In this document: positions 22,936-34,253 of the stretch, piece after piece | Position numbering within the stretch: the stretch's first letter is position 1 | How the letters are laid out: each line of letters opens with the position of its first letter | From: Porogramme epimiltina | Lineage: Eukaryota; Basidiomycota; Agaricomycetes; Polyporales; Polyporaceae | Direction: 5' to 3' | NCBI GenBank assembly: GCA_900155495.1 | Contig: FTLJ01000215.1 | Coordinates: 54,056-118,055, forward strand | DNA: 64,000 bases | Program-made: the position numbers and the translations under genes | The notes under the pieces: generated by a model | Databases searched by the model: none | Seen by the model: the letters and a program-made list of their open reading frames with translations, nothing else | What the model was told of the DNA's origin: nothing

Positions 22936-23159
22936 TGCGAAGAGAGAAGAGAGGGCGAGGCTCGCGGGATGCGCGAGCTGCTCGAAGCGAAAGTTGCGGC
23001 GGAGGAGAATGGGCGCTTCTCCAAAAAATCAGGCGCCCGGGCCGGGTGTGCGGGCGGGTGGATTGGGACTCCGCCTGAAAGGAGTTGGAGGAGGACAAGG
23101 GCAGGCGACTTGCCACCGACTGCGACGACCACGACCCGACACGACCCCCTCTTCCCAGT
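22936..23159. promoter_or_regulatory. Shared promoter region of RPA135 and the Nup98 gene
   Basis: Only 224 bases separate divergent start codons at 22935 (minus) and 23160 (plus), enough for one bidirectional promoter. No TATA box was recognised. Confidence 0.5.
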
Positions 23160-26100
23160 ATGTTTGGCTCTGGCACCGTGTCTTCCACGTGGGGTCAGCC
23201 CCAGCAGAACCAGCAGCAGCCCCAGCAGCAAGGCTCTGCCTTTGGCCAGCCCTCCGCCTTCGGCTCCGGTAGCGGTGCGTACTAACGCGACTCATTTCGC
23301 GCGCCCTTTCAAACCGTTCCCATTGTCTTCCCTCCAGCTTTTGGCTCTACCACGACCGGCGCGTTTGGGCAACCACAGCAGCCACAACAAGCAAACCCTA
23401 TGTTTGGCGGCCTCGGCGGAACGAGTACCACAACACCAGCAGGGACGGGGGGGTTCGGTACGTTCATATTCATTCCTCGCTGCATAGTTCGCACCAATTG
23501 TTTCTCATGTCGTCTCCAGGAGCCTTCGGAACCAACAATAACGCGTCTACGGGCGGCGTCTTCGGTCAGTCCAAGCCCGCCACTGGATTCGGCGCGTTTG
23601 GAGGTGGTGGGACGACAGCCTTCGGGGCTCCCAGCACATCATCAGGATTTGGAGGCGCAGGGACAACGGGGGGAGCATTCGGTGCAACAAACACAGGCGC
23701 AACTGGTGGGGGTATCTTTGGGCAGCCTTCGACAAGTACGAATGCGTTCGGCGGTGGGGGTGGGGGTGGAGGTATATTTGGTCAGAACAAACCCGCCACG
23801 ACGTTTGGAGCCACGAACAGTGCGTGTCGTTTTTGCTAATCGTGTGGTCTATCTCTGGCTTATGCGCAGTATAGCGGGCACGGAAGGCGGTGCGCCGGTC
23901 ACAACGGGGTCTGCGAACCCTCCCTTTACAGCGTTCACCGAGAAGGATAGTGTGAACTCAAATGTCACCTTGCAATATCAGAGCATCTCGGCCATGCCTC
24001 AGTACCGCAGCGCTTCATTTGAGGTGAGTTGTGCTCCAATTCCCCACCGGCTCCTCCACAAGCAACGATTTACATACTTGCCCTGGTTAGGAACTGCGGC
24101 ACCAAGATTACCAGCAGGGTCGAAAAACAGCAGGGGGCTTCGGACAATCCGCATTCAGTGCTCCGTCTCAGCCGACTACGGGTGGCTTTGGACAGCCCGC
24201 CGCCCAACCCACAGCTACGGGCACCACCTTCGGAGGATTTGGCAACACTAGCTCGACAACCCAACCTGCCACAGGAGCGTTTGGAGCGTTTGGCCAGCCG
24301 GCGAACCCGACAGGGACCACAGGCGGCGGTATCTTTGGAGGAGGAACAGGTGGTGCGTTCGGGCAGACCCAGAACCAGCAACAGCAACAACAGCAGCCAT
24401 CAACCGGATTTGGTGCGTTCGGGCAGGCCCAGAACACCCAGCCTAGTACTGGCATCTTTGGGGGAGGAGGTGCCTTCGGAAGCAACAACCAGCCGAAGCC
24501 TGCGTTTGGTGGTAAGTGGACCATCTGAGTGCACATTACACTTTATTGACCTCCGAGTAGCTACTGGGACCACACCCTTCGGATCCACTGGGGCATTTGG
24601 GCAACAAAACCAGCAGCAAGGAACCCAAGGCACCGGGTTGTTCGGCCAGCAGCCGCAGCAAAATACTACCACAGGATTCGGTGCATTCGGTGAGTCCTCA
24701 GGTATCATCCTTCGACGTCTCACCTAACGAAGTTTCAGGCCAACAACCTAAACCGGGCATATTTGGAACTACGACAACCACTCAACCCGCGACTGGTGGT
24801 TTTGGCGCGTTCGGGACATCGAATCAGCAGCAGCAGCCACAGCAACCAGGCGCACAACCTGCTGGTGGTATATTTGGCGGTGGCAGCGGTACTGGCTTGT
24901 TTGGCCAAACTCAGCAACAACAGCCTCAGCAGCAGCAAAGTGGCGGAAGTGAGTATTGTCATTTGAGACTCTTATAGTCGGTGTTCATCGTTGTCTAGTC
25001 TTCGGTGCGCAGAACACCCAGCAACCAACTACCGGCCTCTTCGGTGGAGGCACTACAGGCGGCGGTCTGTTCGGTAACACCCAGCAACCTCAACAAGGTG
25101 CTCAACCACAACAGAACACGTTCGGCAATCTCTTCGGTGCCAAACCGGCTGCCCCGGGTACTCAGCCCACTACTGGTCTGTTCGGCGGCGGATTTGGGAC
25201 AAATACCACTCAGCCGCAGCAAAGTCAGCCCACAGGAGGTGGTCTCTTCGGGTCAACGTTGGGCCAGCCTCCACAGAATCAGCAAACGTCGAATGCGTTT
25301 GGGGGCGGTTTATTCGCCAAACCAGCCGCTCCTACGCTCGGTGCTACTACGTCAACAGGTCAACAACAAGGCGGCTTCGGATCGTCGATTTTTGGCGGTA
25401 GTACCTTGGGCGGGTCTACAGCGGGTGCTCCTACCCTTGGCCAGTCTCAGGCGCCGCTGATGGCTTCCATTGCACAGCCGATCAGCACAAACCTCCCGAT
25501 CTTCAGCATGCTTCCACCCGGTCCCCGAGCTGTCACCCTCGACCAGCAGCCCAAAAAGAAGCCGGGGTACTTCGTGGATGTTCCTACACGTGCGCCCGTG
25601 CCGCAGCTGCAGCTGCGGTACGCCCCTGCCTCCACGAAGTTGCGTGGCTTTGGTTCGACATCCACTGCGCCAGGCGCCAGCTCGAGCCAGATGAACAGCA
25701 GCCTCCTTTACACTTCCGGCAAGCCGAACGCGCTGTCGCTCAGCAAGGCGTCGTCCAAGAGTCTGCTCGGCCCCGACGCGTTCTTGACTAACGGTGGCTC
25801 GAGTCCCACGTTGGGCAGCGGCGCGCGACAGAGCGTGAAGAAGCTCACCCTCGACAAGAAGATCGAGGCGGCGGACCTGTTCAGCAAGCCGAACGGCGCG
25901 GGCCCGTCCTTCAACCCCAAGCTCAGCATCGCCGCGCGTGAAACGGAGGCCTCTCCCAACGCTGGACGCGCATCCGAATCTCCTACCCCCGCCGCGCGTG
26001 CAAGGGGCGCGCAGAACCGGTTTGTCGGCCAGACTTCGAGCGAACTCCACACCGGATCTGCCTCCGAGTCGCCCGAGACCCGCAACAGGGACCCGACAGA

Positions 26101-26548
26101 GTTGCAGGAGGGCGACTACTGGGTCAAGCCCGCCCTCCCTGCCCTCAAGGCGCTTGGACACGAACCACTCTCTGCGCACGAGGAGCTCGTCGTTGGCCGC
26201 GTCGGGTACGGCACCATCACGTTCCTCGACCCGGTGGATCTCACGGGCCTCCCGCGGCTGTCGAGCTTGCTCGGTGAGGTCGTGCGCTTCGACGACAAGG
26301 AGTGCGCGGTGTACCCCGACGCGGACGACGCAGAGAAGCCGCCGGCGGGCACGGGCCTGAACGTGCGCGCGCGCATCGAGCTCGTGCGCTGTTGGGCGCT
26401 CGACAAGGCGACGCGGGAGCCGGTCAAGGACCCGAAGGACCCCGCGGCGGTGAAGCACCTCAGGCGTCTGCAGAAGATGAAGCACACGCACTTTGAGAGC
26501 TTCAACATCGAGGAGGGCAAGTGGGTCTTCACCGTGGATCACTTCTAG
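23160..26548 (+). CDS. FG nucleoporin of the Nup98/Nup145N family
   Basis: Component of the nuclear pore permeability barrier. Dense FG and GLFG-type repeats (AFG, GIFGG, GLFGQ) with Gln/Thr/Gly-rich spacers fill 23160-25470. They are interrupted near 23940-24110 by a GLEBS segment, the binding site for Gle2/Rae1: FTAFTEKDSV, then LQYQSISAMPQYRSASFEEL across an intron. A middle region with VPTRAPVPQLQLRYAP and KKLTLDKK leads into the C-terminal autoproteolytic-fold domain (26110-26548). That domain starts DYWVKPALPAL and contains VGRVGYGTITFLDPVDLTGL and HTHFESFNIEEGKWVFTVDHF, then a stop. In fused Nup98-96 proteins cleavage follows this His-Phe and precedes a serine; here the gene simply ends there, so no Nup96 part is encoded. 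About ten short exons. Confidence 0.94.
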
Positions 26549-27275
26549 GCGCCACGAGGCCGTTCCCCGTCTTGACCCTCCGCGATTCTTCCGCTGACCT
26601 TCGGATGACGAGCTACAATCTTCCTCAAACTCGTCAACGTCGTCACGTCTATCCGCTCCGCTCCATCGTCCACTCCTTTCAGGCGTTCGTTGTCATATAG
26701 CCCTATTCATTCTCCCGCACGCGTTCCCGGCCGTCTCGCCCTCATGTTGTTTCCTCTTGCATGTATCTTCAGTACCATATGTTGTCAATGCAATTTTTGA
26801 AACGATCACTTTGCTTATACTGTTTACATTCGACAAGTCATTGCTACCCGCATGGGTGAATTGTTTTTATTCTGTCTCCAGCGCTGTGAGTTCTGGGGAT
26901 TAGCATGCCAGCAAATCCTGAAGATTAACACGAAGAATCCTCCCACACACGCAGGAGAGTAGCTATGGTCGTCGAGAAGGGGTTGGGATTAGCCTTCTGT
27001 GCGGACAAATGTGTCAGTTCACGCGAATAGCTGCTGGGTCGAAGGGCCTAGATCAAACCAGAGCTCTAAGCTATAAATGAAGCACGTATAGGCCTGAGTA
27101 GAATAAATCACGGAAGTGCTATCTCGTCTCGTGATAATAGTATTTTCAGCGCGTGTTTTGCAGTGCACGCACTGCCAAGGAGTCCGCTGCTACTATACGA
27201 ATATATACCTCAACTTCGTCCTCTCTATTTTCCCCATCCAAGGCCCCAACTTCCGATTCTTTGCATCTGCCCTCT
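26549..27275. other. Intergenic spacer, 3' trailer of the nucleoporin gene
   Basis: Pyrimidine-rich trailer sequence to about 26780, then AT-richer DNA without supported reading frames. A TATATA run at 27202-27207, about 70 bases before the next start codon, may be a core promoter element. Confidence 0.45.
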
Positions 27276-29331
27276 ATGTCCGCCTCAAAGTCCACTTGGG
27301 GAGTCAACAAGTTGACAAACCCACTATCCTCCTTAAGAACCCGCAAGGCTCAGGCTGCCGCTGACCGCTTCGAATTGGTTACCGCCGACTCGAACCCCCG
27401 CACATCGTTCATCGGCGAATTCTTTCTCGGCTTGAACCCCTACCCATCGCTCTCCAAGCGTGACATCAATCTGTCTGCCCGAGGACGAGCCCCCCCTGGT
27501 CCAATGACCCGATCCTATATAGCACTACCAGGTATCCCATCCCAGCCTTCCTCTCCGGACTTGGTCGAAATTGTCTCTACAGACAGGGGCCGTAGGTGGG
27601 GACTCTACTATTTGTATGACGCTCTAGCGATACTGATTCCCAGCTGGAAATTTTACTTGATTTAGCGATACCTCAGCTGACACATCTGACGGCGAAGCAT
27701 CTACGTCGGTGGGCCACCCCGGCCCCATTGCAGCACCAGACATAGCACCGGACACAAAATCGCAAAAGTCGACAAGTACCGAACCCGATAGAACCCGGTA
27801 GGTAGTATAGTATATTCTGTCTGTATAAGCTATAACGTCTTGACAAAAAACACTGCCTCCAGACAACCACACGGCGGTTCAAGGGGAGCTAGTGACACGT
27901 GGGACGATACAGTTTTAGAAGAAGGCTGTTGCACGCCGTGCGTAGTGCTTTTTCTCATGGCTTTACTACTGTCACAGACCATTTTAAAGATTACCTTTAA
28001 GCCCTGAGTGGTTGGAATATAGGCTTCCTGATGGCTCCTCCTACTACCGGCATTCTGAGAAGCAAATTACCACGGACATAAATCTTAGAAACACTGCAGC
28101 ACGAGAACGCGTAATGGATTATGTCGGAACATCATCGACGTTTTCAGATGCTAGATTCAAATCTTCAACGCGAGAGGTCTGGCTTGTGGGACAGACCATT
28201 GATAAGAACTGGGGCTTTGAAGAGCGATGGTGTATTAAAGAAGAGTTGCCATGGGGTATTGAGGAGCGGTGGATTGATCACGGAAACCATGCCCTCATAT
28301 ATCCTCCGGTCCATAGCCCTACACCGCATTATGGTGACCCAGTCGTGGAACCTAATGGACGATCACCAATAGAAAGAAGTACGTCCAACAATCCGACCCA
28401 TAACTTGAATCAACTGATGTTATATCTGGCAGGTCTGCAGGCGGAATATGAATATTGGGGTTTTGTAGCAAAACACCCCCATATTAAGTTTAGTTCAAAG
28501 TTCCTGCATGACGCCATTGACACACTCAAGTGGTCATACACCAGTAGAAACTTTGAGCATTAATTTTTCGTGGCAAATACTGAAGTGCTACACGGGATGC
28601 ATGCAGATGATCTTTTTATGCCTGGACATTCACCTCCCAGGTGTGAACCTCTATTCACGCAAGAGGAATGTAAAATCGCAATGGAAATATTGGCAACACA
28701 GCATGGTGCAGAAGGCCAATGTGTCGGAATGTCGCGGACACAACGACGTGTGATAGCTCGGATTATGCAACGAGTAGTAGGTGAGTTCGTATTGCAGCCA
28801 CTAGATGTTGATATTAGCAATTATGGCCGGGCTAAGAATGTTTCATAGAAGGGTCCGGCTCGCCGCGCTCAGAAGTTCAGAACTTTGAAACTCTTACCAG
28901 CTCAATGTCTGAATTCTTCCCAATGATGACTCTTAGAAACAATAGTCTTGAGGCACCCTTCACGGTGAGCATTGTATACTAACGCGCTTTAAAAGCGGGG
29001 GGGATCCTGATATTTCGCTTCTTTGAAGACTGTTAATGTCATAGGCACTGTGCTCGCCATGATTGTCTGCTTGTCCATAGGGTTGTGTTTGCTAGTAGGC
29101 ATTGGGGCCGTCAGTGCCTTTGCCCTGGGAGTCATAATTGCAACCAGACCCGCTATACAAAAGGAGTGGATGATATCGCTGTCCTGGGAAGTAGCCTATG
29201 TTTTGAGCAAGTTCATCACTGGGCTCTTACGGCGACATGTTTTGGTAATTATCTTTGCTACACGGCGTCACTCAAATTGCTCATCTTATGCATTGAAAGC
29301 TGCCAAACGACGAAGTAGACATTCCGTTTGA
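27276..29331 (+). CDS. WW-like domain protein with C-terminal membrane segments
   Basis: Resembles a family seen widely in mushroom-forming fungi; function unknown. The ATG at 27276 begins a Ser/Pro-rich N-terminus, with splices at about 27597/27665 and 27799/27863. After a further intron comes a WW-like unit, PEWLEYRLPDGSSYYRHSEK, with one conserved Trp and the Tyr-Tyr pair; the second WW tryptophan is replaced. Helical segments follow (NQLMLYLAGLQAEYEYWGF; LFTQEECKIAMEIL; RVIARIMQRVVGEF). The last exon encodes two or three hydrophobic stretches (VIGTVLAMIVCLSIGLCLL) and a basic tail. The 5' half is lower in GC than the surrounding core genes. Exon 3-4 junctions around 27950-28010 are uncertain. 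Could be two neighbouring genes, but frame and family layout favour one. Confidence 0.55.
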
Positions 29332-29696
29332 AGACCACAACACACCTTCAAGTTATGAACTCTAGGAGGGTATGAGAATGGATATGATACGAGGAACTTA
29401 GTAGCCCAATTGTTAGATATATGGGGCTGCCGGGCTGCGGCAGGATGGTGGACATAATGAATCGTGAACAATCGAGGTAGAAGTCTATAATCTATTTGGG
29501 CATTCTTCTAAACGGTAGGGATGTCCAAAGCGGCATCCAATTCATCTCAAGACTTATAGATTCAACTAGCTGCAGTATGCTGTACCCACGTTATCGGGAA
29601 TCATGCTACGGAGGTGCATGCACGAGCGGCGGAGGGATCGATATCGAAGGAAAAAGGAAAGGTAAGACATAGAGCGACTCGGCAACGGCAAGAACT

Positions 29697-30080
29697 CAGT
29701 CGCTCATCCACTCACCCCCGCGCGCAAGCTGCGCAAACACTCCGCTGCGCTCCATGAGCTCCTTGTACGTGGCCTGCTCCGCGACGATGCCTTGCAGAGC
29801 ACGAGGATGCGGTAGCACATGTGCATCATCGTAGGCTTGTGCATCACGACCAGTGCGGTCGGGCCCTCGACGAATCATGATGCGACTCCACGCATGTTCG
29901 CAGCCTCCGCTGGGACCTGGAGGTCCGCGAGCGAAAGGTTCCGGTTTGCGTATGCCACTCGGCGATGAATGTGTCGAAGATGGTCGTGTCGAAGAGATTG
30001 GGCTGTTGGCTGACGGCGTCGCAAAGGTAGTGCACTTCCATGGTGCACAGGATGTGCGGGCCGATCCAGACGTAGCTTGT
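29697..30080 (-). pseudogene. Remnant of an ABC transporter ATP-binding domain
   Basis: Decayed fragment on the minus strand. Near 30020-29955 it reads VSQQPNLFDTTIFD, the Q-loop region typical of ABCB/Ste6-like exporters. A shift of frame is then needed to continue as VAYANRNLSLADLQV and AEAANMRG. The roughly 80 residues that should carry the ABC signature and Walker B are missing. The match resumes near 29855 as ALVVMHKPTMM..YRILVL, shifts frame again, and ends GIVAEQATYKELMERSGVFAQL with a stop near 29697. With two frameshifts and loss of catalytic motifs it cannot be functional. It is unrelated to the intact ABCC gene at 35746-42070, whose corresponding segments differ. Confidence 0.7.
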
Positions 30081-30638
30081 CTTTGGCCCGTATCGGAGTT
30101 GAAGCAGTACAGATATTTTGGGTTTCCCGGTGGAAGCCAAAGGGACCGACGAACTTCGCGACATACCCGCTCCCTCCGAGGGGTACGGGAAGGAGATATT
30201 GATATAGATGAGGGCCGATGCTAGAGATTTGGGAGTATGAATGCCTTCGGATATTCGTGATAGTGGAGAGTTGAAGGAGCCGGTTGAGGTCGTACTCAGC
30301 ACGAACGGACCTATGACGTAGTGGACTGTGGTTGCACGGTTGCACGTCAGCTATATCACGAGAGGAGAGCTGTAAGTTAGGAGCTAATAGTTAACTATCT
30401 GAAGCGCTTGAATCATCTTCAGAGTAGGTGCCATTTGTGATGAGGGCCGTGCTAACGTAGAAGAGAAGAGCCTCTGTGGGGTAGTTAGCGACACCATATG
30501 TGCAGCCTTCGACCAATGGCATGTCACGCATGCAGTATGCTTTTATGGAAATGAATAAATGAATATGAATGTATCTGAAAAATCTGTATTCGCTTCCGAG
30601 TGGGCATTGAACACGATGCAGCCATAGACCGTAGTGCC
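30081..30638. other. Spacer downstream of the HET-domain gene
   Basis: AT-richer DNA between the ABC remnant and the stop of the HET gene. Reading frames at 30081-30345 may include further remnant of the transporter but I could not match them. Nothing else is seen. Confidence 0.4.
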
Positions 30639-32717
30639 TTACGTAGCCCGGAGATGATTCCTAATTCGTGACGAGAGAGCGTGAACCGAATGAGCTCGTC
30701 TCCATGGTCGCATCTGGTTTAACCAGCCTGCCGGCGACCCAGCCCGGGCCGTAGCGTTCTCCTGCGGAGAGTGTTGCAGATATTGATGGGTACGAGCCGA
30801 ATTTCTAGGTGTTCCATAGGTGCGCAGCTCGATGTTTTCGTAATCTCGGCCGAGGAGTATCAACGTACTTAGAACCAGTGTCTTCTTCGGCTCGTAAGTG
30901 CATGGAGAGAAGCCGAGCTGTACGGCGCGCCGATCGTCGCCAAACCGTTTTTCTCCCTCGACCCAATTGTCAATGTGATCCGTGGGACATTCGTGGTGCT
31001 CCGGCCGAAGTTCGGTGAACCAATTTTCTTCGCTCAGGGGTTGTGCCCGTGCCCAATGGCCTAATTCCTCCGAAAACTGAGGGCAAGTTCCGAAGCTGAT
31101 ATGGATGCCATCGCACGTTTCGGCCTTGCGAAATATGACACTAGTAAAGTTGGGTGTGGATGGATGCCGCAACCCGGGATTACAAGCGAAGCCCATGACA
31201 TGGAGCCGGTTGATTATCCAGCGAGGGACGCGGAATGGGATATGGGACTCGGAGTTGATGTCGAGGGGGAATACGAGGAGGCGTCGAGCAGGATCGTCGC
31301 TGTCCTCATATAATGTCGGATAAGGATAAATATAGATGTCGCGCCATTGGGCTTTGACGGTCCTTCCTCGGAAGCGTAGGTTGTATAGGTCGTCCCCAAG
31401 GGATGTAATACGACTGGATTGTGCGACAGCACTGGTCTTTCCCCCCGTGTTGAAACCATAGCTAGTGTAATATTTGCGCGCTTTGGGGTCCAGGTCCTCA
31501 CTCTCCGGCGCTCGATGAAGAAAAAGTCCAACGTGCATGTCAGAGGTTTCGCAGAGGAGGACGGCGATTGTCACCGGTCCTTCCTCAATTAATGGGAGGC
31601 GACATTTCATCCCGTGGCTTGACGACTCGAATGAGGGTATTTCAGTATCATCGAAAGCACTATTATGACGTTCGACGTCGTCGCGCGGAGGCTATCCAGT
31701 GTCAGTTTGTCGTACACGTATAGTATAGTTACTATCACTTACATGAATTTGTCTCTGGAAACTCAAGTACGGTTGAAGGGGATTGGCGAGCTGAGGGGTA
31801 AAAGATATAATCTTGCCATAGAAAGTCAGCTTGAAATCAGCGGGTGATGAGGCAAACAGGAAGCTGTCTCTGAGGGTTGGTGCGTGGAACATCGTCATTA
31901 TTTGATCTGGGGGAAGAGGTTCTCCGCCTTTATTAGGGTCGTAAGCTTCGCCCCAAGCAAAGAGACTTGTATCGTGAGACTGCTTCACGAGCTCTTGTTG
32001 GAGTCGCTGGAAAGCTCGGCGACCTTCTCCGTATATCGTCGGCATGTTGATGTCGAACAGTCCGAGAAGGCAATAAGCTTCATCTTCTACCCTCGTTGTG
32101 TGACGCTGCGATGCCCAAGACATTCGTTCTGCGATCGATGCAAGATAGAAGGGGGTTTTCCGGGTGAGGAAATCCACGGAGACTCCAGTGACTTCACTGA
32201 GCAAAGGAGCCAGGTCCTGTTTTGTACCGAGAATCGTCTTCCAATCTTGTGCAACAAACACGACAAAAGCTGGGGCGATGAGTTCTTGCAAGGTCCATCC
32301 CCGTGTATGCCACTTGGAACTTCTGAACGGAGAGTTGGGGGCCCGGACATCGCAGCTCCCGGGAACGTCTTCCATATAGACGTAGCAGACTTCGGAGCAG
32401 GCATACCACGAGAACATTGAATTGATGGCCTCTGATAATTCGGTGCTACTCGTCTTGTCGATGCAACAGGTGTCTATCCACACCCACGCGTAACCATCGG
32501 CAAGGGCCTGTTTGCAGCACATACGTATTTTAGAGCAGACGGTACCAAGGGGGTTCTTACGCCATTTCTTGCACCTATTTCCTATATCTTGCACCTCCTT
32601 GTATAATTGCTCTCCAGTTGAGGCCCATGTATGGGATAGGATTGCGTAGCCCCCTTCGACAACAGTCGGATCTGGAAAAGAATGGAGCTCCGCCCGACTG
32701 GTGCTTAGGAGCCACAT
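30639..32717 (-). CDS. HET-domain protein (heterokaryon incompatibility family)
   Basis: Two exons, 31743-32717 and 30639-31691, joined by a 51-base intron in phase 0, give 675 residues. The HET domain occupies about residues 20-170: YAILSHTW, WVWIDTCCIDKTSSTELSEA, INSMFSWY..CYVYMEDV and SKWHTRGWTLQELIAP are textbook. It is followed by SIAERMSWASQRHTTRVEDEAYCLLGLFDINMP..YGEG, usual for the basidiomycete class. The C-terminal half is a beta-rich region without a recognised fold. HET proteins trigger cell death on non-self recognition in ascomycetes; in basidiomycetes the role of these large families is mostly untested. The ATG at 32717 gives the normal short lead-in; no ATG lies further upstream in frame. 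The gene appears intact. Confidence 0.9.
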
Positions 32718-33116
32718 AGGGGGCCCGCTATATTGGATTTCGTTCAGGATAAGCGTGACAGCACCGCGAAACAGGACCAACCGCGTCGGATCGGCGGATG
32801 CTGGATGAGGTTGCCGATGTTGTAAAAGCTAACTCGGACAGTGGCGGGCTAGGATCTATGAAGTCACAGCGGATGGATGCTCAGATGAGAAGCGAGTTTA
32901 TAGAAGCGACGCACTGAAGACCTCGTATAGCACGTCCTGGTTAGTTTTTGCACCCTTTCGTCAAGATCGCGGGGTGCGTAGGAACTCGTTCACTTCGGAG
33001 GAGATCGATTACCATCTCGAAGTCCGTGGGAAAACGTATTAGTCATGTGCGACTTGTCTGAGTCGCGGCTTAATACGGTGCGCCTGGCGCCAGCTCGCCC
33101 TCGATATTTGCGAACG

Positions 33117-34119
33117 ATGTCTTCGACGTCTCAACCCCTGCCGAAATTCATCACGGTCGACCCGCAAGCAACACACACCGCAACGGTGATTCTTGCTCAT
33201 GTAAATGCTTCTAGATATATATGTGATAATGACAGCGATATCCGACTGATACACTTGACTCTCAATGGATACCCAGGGACTTGGAGACGCGGGTGATGGT
33301 TGGAAACTCATGACGGATATGTTCGCGCGCGATCCTAGTCTCCACCACGTAAAGTGGATCTTACCCAAGGCGTGAGCTTCGAGCTTCTCGCCTCACTGAG
33401 CTTATTTCCGATACCTTCAATTTATGCTCGCAGACCTCTCCGCACTGTGGTGGCAACTGGCGGGGCCGTGGTGCCAGCATGGTAAGCCCATTTCATCCTA
33501 ATGATTTTATGGACACTGCATGCCCAATCATTATCATGACACTCATAATTTTATTCAAGGTTCGATATATTCAGATTTGAGGACCTCGATGACCGTACGG
33601 ACGTAGACGGCATGCTAGAGAGCGCGCAATCGCTCACCCAGCTTATCGCGGCCGAGGTGGAACTGGGTATCCCGGAAAATCGAATCGTTCTGGGTGGCTT
33701 CTCCCAAGGCGCCGCAATGACTCTGCTTACTGGCCTTACATTCAAGGGGCGGCTTGCGGCTCTCTAAGTTGTCCTGAGTGGGAGGCTTCCCGCACCAGAT
33801 ACAGTACGCAAGGTGAATTTGATTTACTGGCGGAAGATATTTTGGCTTGCTGATGCGAGTTCCATTCCAGATGGCCTCTGATCAAGCCAGACAACTGCCC
33901 ATCTTCTGGGGCCACGGGAAAGCAGATCCGCTCGTTACCTTCGAAAAAGCCACATCATCGTTGGAGTTCCTGAAGGCCCATCTTGGAATCGATAAGGTCG
34001 AGCCCGATGCCGTGCTTGACGGAGGGATCGAATTCCATGCGTATGACGCTCTCCTGCACACAGTGGATGACAGGGAGCTAGATGAGCTCCGAGCTTTCTT
34101 GAAGAAGGTGGTTCCGTAG
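33117..34119 (+). pseudogene. Acyl-protein thioesterase paralogue interrupted by an in-frame stop
   Basis: Second copy of the thioesterase found at the left edge, lacking the hydrophobic N-terminal extension (starts MSSTSQPLPKFITV). Exons 33117-33200, 33277-33371, 33434-33481 and from 33560 match the left copy in phase, and exons 2 and 3 also in length (95 and 48 bases). The catalytic parts are present: GLGDAGDGW, VLGGFSQGAAMT, FWGHGKADPLV and the DALLHTVDDRE histidine region. A TAA at 33765-33767 (codon 145) interrupts the frame right after GRLAAL, and the same frame resumes as VVLSGRLP. Against the left copy the TAA looks like one added codon. After an intron the last exon (33879-34119) reads through to a normal end. 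Unless the stop is a sequence error or is read through, the product is truncated before its catalytic Asp and His. Confidence 0.8.
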
Positions 34120-34253
34120 GGGAGTACTCAATGGTTGACTGATCTTAGCCTTCGTCCTCACCTCTTCCGCCGAGTGTTAAGATCTGATTAGGGCGAACAA
34201 ATTCTTGTAGCTATGCAATTTAGAGCACCCACTCTGCGTGCGTTTGTTTATTC

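Noticed and set aside
23160..25470. Tandem repeats in the nucleoporin gene as a satellite or CRISPR-like array
   Set aside because: The periodicity is at protein level (FG/GLFG units) with variable spacing; it is coding sequence.
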